The notes under the pieces are model-generated. The model had not been told where the DNA came from, did no database searches, and worked only from the letters and a program-made list of their open reading frames with translations. Source: Thelonectria olida (lineage: Eukaryota; Ascomycota; Sordariomycetes; Hypocreales; Nectriaceae). Taken from it: DNA of 64,000 bases. Below are positions 58,057-64,000 of the stretch, piece by piece. Each line of letters begins with the position of its first letter. Positions within the stretch are counted from its first letter, which is position 1. The position numbers and the translations under genes are program-made. Where the stretch lies: NCBI GenBank assembly GCA_020736575.1, contig JAGPYM010000034.1, positions 62,001-126,000 on the forward strand, in the 5' to 3' direction.

Positions 58057-59911
58057 CTAAATCTGTGCACGCATCTCAACCAAGTGCCAGTATCTCGGAG
58101 CCAACGCAGTGCGGATTCGCTTTCCATAGATAATCATGGGAACGTAAAGAATTCCAATGGCAAATGCGATGCAGCCGCTGATGATGTACATGTTGGTAAG
58201 ACTCATAGTGTTCATCCAGGGCACGAGAGCGAAGGGAACGGCGACGGACACGGCGTTTCGAAGAAAGGCCACGCCGACAAAGGCTTCGGCTGTGAGCTAC
58301 AATGCGGTTAGCATAGCCACTCTTTTCCAGCAGTCGAGAGAATCTTACCTCGCGATACGTGTCGATGACCAGAGTAAAGGTGATGTCACCATTGGCACCA
58401 AGGCCAAACGCGAAGAGCGCGCCTCCGACGGATGGATAGATCCAATGCATTCCCTGCAAGCATTGGGAATTAGTAATTAGTCGTCGATTGTACGTATGCA
58501 GTTACTCACCCGATCCGCAGTCGCGCCAAACATGATAATACCACCAGTCATAGTAAACACGCAGAGAAGCAGCGGGTGCAGTCGCATTTCCGGCTCGTAA
58601 ACTCCGCCATTTCTCCTGGCCAGCCTCACGATCAGCCAGTCAGCAAAGGGACCGCCGTAAATGCTGCCAAGAATATTTCCGACAAAAGGACCCAAGGCCA
58701 TGTACCCAATACCCGCAGTGTTGAAGTTGTACGGGGGCATGGAGAACACGATGGAAATGACCGTCATGAAGAGAACGAGCCAGCACACTCCGGAGGCGAA
58801 CTGCAGGGCCGTGAAGAAGACATGGGGGAGGGTAATGACTCGCAGTGGCATCATGAAGAGCTTGAAGAGAGATTCGGGAGTGGGAGTCACGAAGCGGAGT
58901 CGCTCACGCCAAGTGTTCAAGGGCTGCTCAACGTTCGTGCTGATGGTGACGGCCTGGGTACCGCTCGTTTTCTTGTCATCTTCCCCATTGGGGGTAGAAG
59001 GAGCAGTATTGGCTTCTTCGCGACTCACGGTGACGGGGACGTATTTAGTCTCTTCGAAAATAAGGACCATGAGAAGGCAGAGAATGGTGAGGGCGATGGA
59101 GAGCGCATATTGAGACCATCGCCAGCCCTGCTTAGCGGCTTGAGAGCCTGCAGCCATCGGCGTAAGGAAGGATCCGATCATTACAGCGGTGAAATAGAAA
59201 GCATTGGCAGTACCACGCTGGTGGACGAAGAAAAGGTCGGCAATCTGGGCGCTTCGTTAGTTTGCATATCCTCGATTTGGGGACAAAGAGGCACTCACGG
59301 TCATTTGAACAGAAGTCTCATTGACGGCTCCAGACAATCCAGTAAAGATGGCGGTGGCAATCAGCTCGCCGTAGCCCGTCATTCTAGAAGTCCACCACGA
59401 TACACCAGCCATCAGGGCTGTGGAGAGGATGTAGGTCGATCGACGGCCGTACTTGATGGTGAAGGGAATAAAGAAGATGCAGCCCATGGCCAAACCTGCA
59501 AGTTGGGCGGATTGAGCATGGCTGAGCTGGTTGATGGAAACGTTGAGATCAGTCGTCATCTGTTGCCAAAAGATGGTCTGGATGGATAAGTTGGTGAAGG
59601 CAGCAATGGAGAGAGCCAGAGTGAGGCCAAAGTTGAGATATTTGCGCCATGGCTTCCAGTTCTAAACATTGGTTGGTGATTAGTTTTCCATGGTGGCTAA
59701 GGGGATCTTGAATACTGACCAGAGGCTCATTGGGATCCGAGGACGGAGTAGGGGCCAGGATGAAGAGAGCTCCATCAGTGGCATCATCATCTGGGAGTTC
59801 AATGACGCGTCAGTCACAAGCAGATTTTGTGTCTTGGGCCGTCATGATCAACTCACGTTCCATCAAGCGGACCTCACCCGGGGCCATAGGGATATCTTGC
59901 TTGCTAGCCAT
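58057..59911 (-). CDS. MFS transporter, DHA1-like
   Basis: Twelve-helix major facilitator. Exons 59911..59857, 59790..59720, 59661..59299, 59244..58510, 58453..58349 and 58296..58057 give 522 residues. The N-terminus has SSDPNEPLNWKPWRKY before TM1; loop 2-3 has KYGRRSTYIL; the loop between the halves (NTAPSTPNGEDDKKTSG) is long and charged; loop 8-9 carries NGGVYEPEMRLHP, the same motif as the MFS protein at 11580-13441, so both belong to one subfamily. It is divergent from a Zn2Cys6 gene across 1.07 kb. Likely moves the substrate or product of the amidase module; direction and substrate unknown. Confidence 0.92.
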
Positions 59912-60979
59912 GGCTGACACTGTGGTGACAAACAAGAAGAAGAATATTGATGCTCCTCGGAAGGGCTGTCTCTGGGGGTTGAAGAACTGGCGGGGACTTT
60001 CTAATTAAATAATTAGATGCCAAGTAGATTAGAGATGGACGCGCTGAGATCTGGTCCGACGCCCTGATAGTGATGGAGCAGGACGCAGGGGACGTTCGAC
60101 TATAGTTATACTCGCACGCCTGAGCCCCAGCGAATATGCGATACGTCGACGACCCGACCTAGAGTCCGGGAGAGTCTGCTTGCATCAGGTGGTGATGATA
60201 GAAGAATTGCCGAGCCGACGCAGCAGCTAGCGATAAGCCTGAGGAGATATTGACTTCCGGTTTGTCGAGGGGTAATCCCCTGGTCGTTCCAAGAATGGCA
60301 AAAGAAGGGTAAGAAATCGAAGAGAACAATGGAGGAATGGATGGGAAAGTCAGAAGATGGTGGTGGTGGTAGTGGTGGCGTCTGGTTGAAGCCAAAACCC
60401 CCCCAGTCAAGAGGCATCAAGCCGTCGGCGACTATCCCAATTCTAGGCTTGGCCTCAGTACCACTAGATACTTGAATGGGTTTGGATATGGGAGTTCATC
60501 AGCACTCAGACTTGAATCTCAGTCTCGGTAGCTCAACCCCCGCGTTTCAATCAACTTCATTAAACCCCTAGTCTACTAGTCCCCTATTCCCTACTCCCTA
60601 GCACTGGAAATCCCTGCATCGAGCCTCCTCCCGTGCTGCTCGTGTCAGTTTCGTGGCGATAAGAAACTCGACGCCATTCCTAAACAAGCACCTAGATGCG
60701 CCCCGGCTTTATCTTCCTCTTTTGTCTATAATACTCCTTGCTGGTCCGTCGTCGCCAAACCCAACTCCTCATTCTCCATCCACACGGCGGCACACGCCCA
60801 GTTGCTCCTCTTCGTTGATCACCATCTCCACCCTGGAAGGCCCCTCCCTTGGAGATACTTGCGCGCCAGGGCCCCAGAGAGGCCATCTAACCCCATAGCG
60901 GAACGGCGATCACCACGGGGACGATACCGATACGATATACCAGATCCCTCCCTCCACCCCCGCTTGAGGCTTGGGAGAC
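59912..60979. promoter_or_regulatory. Divergent promoter, MFS / Zn2Cys6 regulator
   Basis: 1.07 kb head-to-head region. A GGTGGT-type triplet repeat lies near 60358-60380 and CT/CCCTA-rich tracts at 60560-60600. No operator is assigned. Confidence 0.45.
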
Positions 60980-62687
60980 ATGGCTCGGTCTCGCGGCGGG
61001 TGCGTCAACTGCAAGAAGCGCAAGCGAAAGTGCGACGAGACGCGTCCCGGCTGCGCAGCGTGTGCGCGCAGAGGCATCCAGTGCGATGGCTACGCCACGC
61101 CGCTGCGTTGGACGAATGGCATTGCCGTCAGGGGACGCTTTGCCGGTGCCTCCGTTCCCGACGTGGCTGCTGCTGCTGCTGCCGCAGCCTCGAGCAGCAA
61201 GGGGTCCGGGCTCGTTCAGTTGATGCCGCCGGATGATGCCGCCGACGCCTCGTCGTCGTCCCCTTGCTCGGTCGCGTTTGCCGGTTCCGATTCAACCAGC
61301 CAGTCTGGCCTATCATCGTCGCCGGGAGGTGATGTTGGGGGCACCGAGCGAGAGTTGTTTGCGAAATGTGAGCACCTCACCTCATTCTCCATTGCACCTC
61401 GAGGCTCATGAGAGGGTCTGGGGGCATTTGCATCCATCATCACCACCACCAACTTCAACATGCTGGCTCATGATTAACACTTGGATCCCCTCATTTTAGT
61501 CCTCAATTCTGGCCTCCGTCGTCTCTACACAACGGAAACGCAATGCTGGATTCAACCTTTCTTCCGGGAAATGTCCCTCGAGAGCCCCGCGCTCGTCACC
61601 GTTTCGGCCGCCATCCAGGCCTACCTCGACGATGGCAAAGACGTGCCGTCTGTCTCGTCCATGGAGCACGTTGACTTGGCTCTGCAGACCTTTCGGCGCG
61701 AGCTAGCCAGTCGGCAAGAGTCCATGCATGCGGCCACTTTATGTGCAGGGTTATTGCTGTGCACGTTACGTGTATGTTGTCTTTTCTTTCTTCTATTGCT
61801 TTATTCATTCAAAACAAACCCCGGAACCAACACATGTTTGAGGATGAGATAGACCCATTAATGACCCGCCGTTACAGCTTCTACAAGCACAGCCCTGGAC
61901 AATGTACATCGACCTGATCGCCGATGCATACCACTTGCGCACGCGGATGCATTCTCCAGGCCACGTTCCCGTCAACAACATGGCGATACGTCATTCTCTT
62001 GAAGTCATGGGCGTAATGGACATTCCATCGATGGTCATAGGCCGCCTAAGTCCGCCCGTCGGCATCTGGAAGCTGTTGCGAAACCTTCAAGACACGCAAA
62101 AGCAAGGCCGTCTCGATGGCATAGAAGTCGTGTCAGGCCTGCCGCGGTCGTTGCTTGACATCTTTGCGAGCATTCTCGAGAATGATGTTGAGTACACTGA
62201 GAGCCGGCTGTGGGCGTGGCCAGGCGAGATTGGCGAATACCTGCAATGCCATCTTTGGGATTGCTGGAGGTACAGTGGCATTCTTGACGTCAGGCGGCGA
62301 AAGAGAATGAAGCAAAGGGGACAAGGATCCATGGGAGGAAATCAAGTGCAAGCAGCCCCGGCAAGCGAGCTGGTGCTTTGTCGGCTGATGGCATCCATGG
62401 ACGCGCTGAACCGATCTTTTGAACTGCCGCAGAACGAGCATCTGCTCTGCCATAACGGCATGATGTATCCCCTGGTGACAGCAAGCCTCGAAGTTGAGCT
62501 GTTGAAGGAACACCCTCACTGGCGGAGGACGCTGCTCGAGGTGCGCCAGGCGTTCCTACGGCGGGACTCGTTCAAGCTGCTCAAGGTTGCTTTTCAGACG
62601 CTGGACGAAGTTTGGGCTTCTGGTTCGTCCAACTTCGATATAGATCAGGCGGCGATGAGCAAGGGCGTTGAAATTGCAGTGTTCTAG
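60980..62687 (+). CDS. Zn2Cys6 transcription factor
   Basis: Nuclear regulator. Exons 60980..61367, 61500..61771 and 61878..62687 give 489 residues. The binuclear zinc cluster is at the extreme N-terminus: Cys 8, 11, 18, 25, 28 and 35 (CVNCKKRKRKC then CAACARRGIQC). An alanine/serine-rich linker follows, including a run of about nine Ala. The remainder is the fungal-trans-2-type domain (FLNSGLRRLYTTETQCWIQP, SRQESMHAATLCAGLLL, LLQAQPWTMYIDL). Start chosen at the ATG just before the cluster; an in-frame TTG lies nine bases upstream. It is the nearest regulator of the amidase/DUF3237/MFS set. Confidence 0.92.
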
Positions 62688-63590
62688 GCGACAGGTCACT
62701 TACAATGGAATGGGCAGGGGAATGGGCAACATTAATGATAACGATTTTCTCTTTTTGATATTTCCTTTGTATTCATGACATCTGATACTCTGCATACGTC
62801 TATGCACATGCTATGTTGATGGTTTCTAGATGTTTACGTCTTCGAGAAAGCCTCGATACTTTTTCAAATTTACGGGCGGTTTAGGGTAGGCTACCGCAGT
62901 TGATAAAACACAGTCCGCTTGCCTCATCATTTATTTTAGTTCATTCTAACCATTTCTTTCTTTATTTTTATTTATCTCACTTCCTATCCATGTTCTTCAG
63001 CATCTGCCGCTTATATTGCCTGCGTATCGTCGCAACTCTATAAGATGTTGGAATTCCCAATGTTGTAAAACACCTTCAATTGAGACTGAAGTATCTCGTC
63101 TAATAAACGCAAAAACCTGCCCGGCCTCTTCCAAACGTAAACAAATTTCCGACCTCAGATTCATCCGTATTGCAGAGAAAGCCCCCATCATATCAATGTC
63201 TTGACAGCGCCCGCTTCCCCGCATTCTATTGTGAGGCTATTCAGAGAATTCAGGGACATTTCCAGATAACCATAATAAACGGTTCGCCGATCCTGGGGTC
63301 TAAGGCCCGATATAGGAAAGCCAAGCTGTAGACTAAACCTCTTGCGGTTATTTGGCCGCGCGGCGACTCCGCTAAATACGAGCCCCGTGTCGAACTTGGC
63401 CGAGGAGAAAGGAGGATAAATGGAATATTTACGGATCGGCCCCCATCGTTACCATTTGCTATTGTGTTATTTGCTCACTTCCCCTTTATTAACTCGCAGC
63501 GATGAGATAACCCAGCCTGCAGCAAGCGATCGACGTCGCCTCTAGAACACTTACACGTTCGACAAAACCATCAATGAACCAAGGCAAACG
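62688..63590. other. Intergenic, regulator 3' flank and glycosyltransferase promoter
   Basis: 0.9 kb, AT-rich in its first half; no gene recognised. Confidence 0.45.
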
Positions 63591-64000
63591 ATGCAACTGA
63601 ATATCCCCTCGCGCCTCCTCCGCGTTGTCGTTGGTTGTGGGCTGATTGCAGTTCTCCTCATCTCAACGCAACTTCTCATCATCCGACAAACCATTCCGAA
63701 GCCACTTGCTTCATCGCCAAGTCTTGAGAACGTTACAGCCAATACAGCGATTCCGCCCCTGGAACAAGACCCCTATTGGACGACCGAGCAGCTCAAGCCT
63801 AGGTTTGCCTATGCGCAATATGCCACAAATCGAGACTATCTGTGCAATGCTGTAAGTCTAAGGAAATGGTTGTCAGGAGAGCCTGGCAACACAGAACATG
63901 TGCACGTCTGACCCTGCCTCTAGATCATCAACTTTGTTCAACTTAGCCGCTACGGGGCCAAATATGACCAGGTTCTGATTCATCCCACCGAATGGTCAAA
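63591..64000 (+). CDS. Glycosyltransferase, GT8/GlcNAc-transferase-like, 5' part
   Basis: Exon 1 is 63591..63851 and exon 2 starts at 63924 and runs off the right edge. One N-terminal membrane helix (VVVGCGLIAVLLISTQLLII, residues about 11-30) marks a type II Golgi protein. The start of the catalytic domain reads RFAYAQYATNRDYLCNAIIN, then FVQLSRYGAKYDQVLIHPTEW, which is typical of fungal glycogenin/GNT1-like family-8 enzymes. The metal-binding and catalytic part lies outside the window, so the exact reaction cannot be judged. Confidence 0.82.

Noticed and set aside
1..64000. tRNA, rRNA, CRISPR array or intact transposon
   Set aside because: No cloverleaf with T-loop consensus, no 5S or large rRNA words, no regularly spaced repeats and no transposase or reverse-transcriptase motifs were seen; a covariance-model scan was not possible here.

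Overview
The window is nuclear DNA of a filamentous ascomycete (Pezizomycotina, most likely a Sordariomycete). The evidence is short GT..AG introns of about 45-110 bases in almost every gene, stand-alone and dual zinc-cluster regulators, a fungal NACHT-ankyrin (NLR-type) protein, a Pdr-type ABC transporter, a Kha1-type cation/proton exchanger and a plasma-membrane beta-1,3-glucan synthase. Exon structures were built by hand from splice signals, reading-frame continuity and family conservation. In the intact, complete genes the summed exon lengths are divisible by three.

Layout. 1-2284: 5' part of a Pdr-type ABC pump that runs off the left edge. 4388-7232: K+/H+ antiporter. 8127-10768: a stand-alone histidinol-dehydrogenase-family enzyme with a short-chain dehydrogenase. 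11580-15865: an MFS transporter and a bicovalent FAD (BBE-type) oxidase, head to head. 18059-20983: a regulator carrying both C2H2 fingers and a Zn2Cys6 cluster. 21356-26180: a sugar-porter MFS protein and a secreted DUF4185-like protein. 26922-31829: a GMC oxidoreductase and an 11-exon catalase, head to head, followed tail to tail by a fungal-trans regulator without a zinc cluster (31916-33656). 34243-38565: a 1,422-residue NLR-type protein with ankyrin repeats and a C-terminal membrane anchor. 39073-42501: an Och1/GT32-type glycosyltransferase and a single-pass surface protein. 42502-46588: a gene desert holding two relics, a decayed copy of the NLR promoter and start region, and a broken kinase-like gene with stops of the kind made by C-to-T mutation. 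46589-52328: an FKS-type glucan synthase with one frameshift near its 3' end. 52633-53052: a small cysteine-rich secreted protein. 54704-62687: amidase, DUF3237 protein, a second MFS transporter and a Zn2Cys6 regulator. 63591-64000: start of a Golgi-type glycosyltransferase cut by the right edge.

How the genes may work together (inference). Most of the window looks like accessory metabolism arranged in small modules, each with oxidoreductases or hydrolases, a transporter and a regulator. These are (i) the HDH-like/SDR/MFS/BBE-oxidase/regulator stretch, (ii) the secreted beta-propeller protein with a sugar porter, (iii) the GMC oxidase and catalase, which could form and remove hydrogen peroxide under one shared promoter, and (iv) the amidase/DUF3237/MFS/regulator set. 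The middle of the window (34-46 kb) concerns self/non-self type proteins and shows gene duplication followed by mutational decay, consistent with repeat-induced point mutation. No tRNA, rRNA, CRISPR array or intact transposon was recognised.
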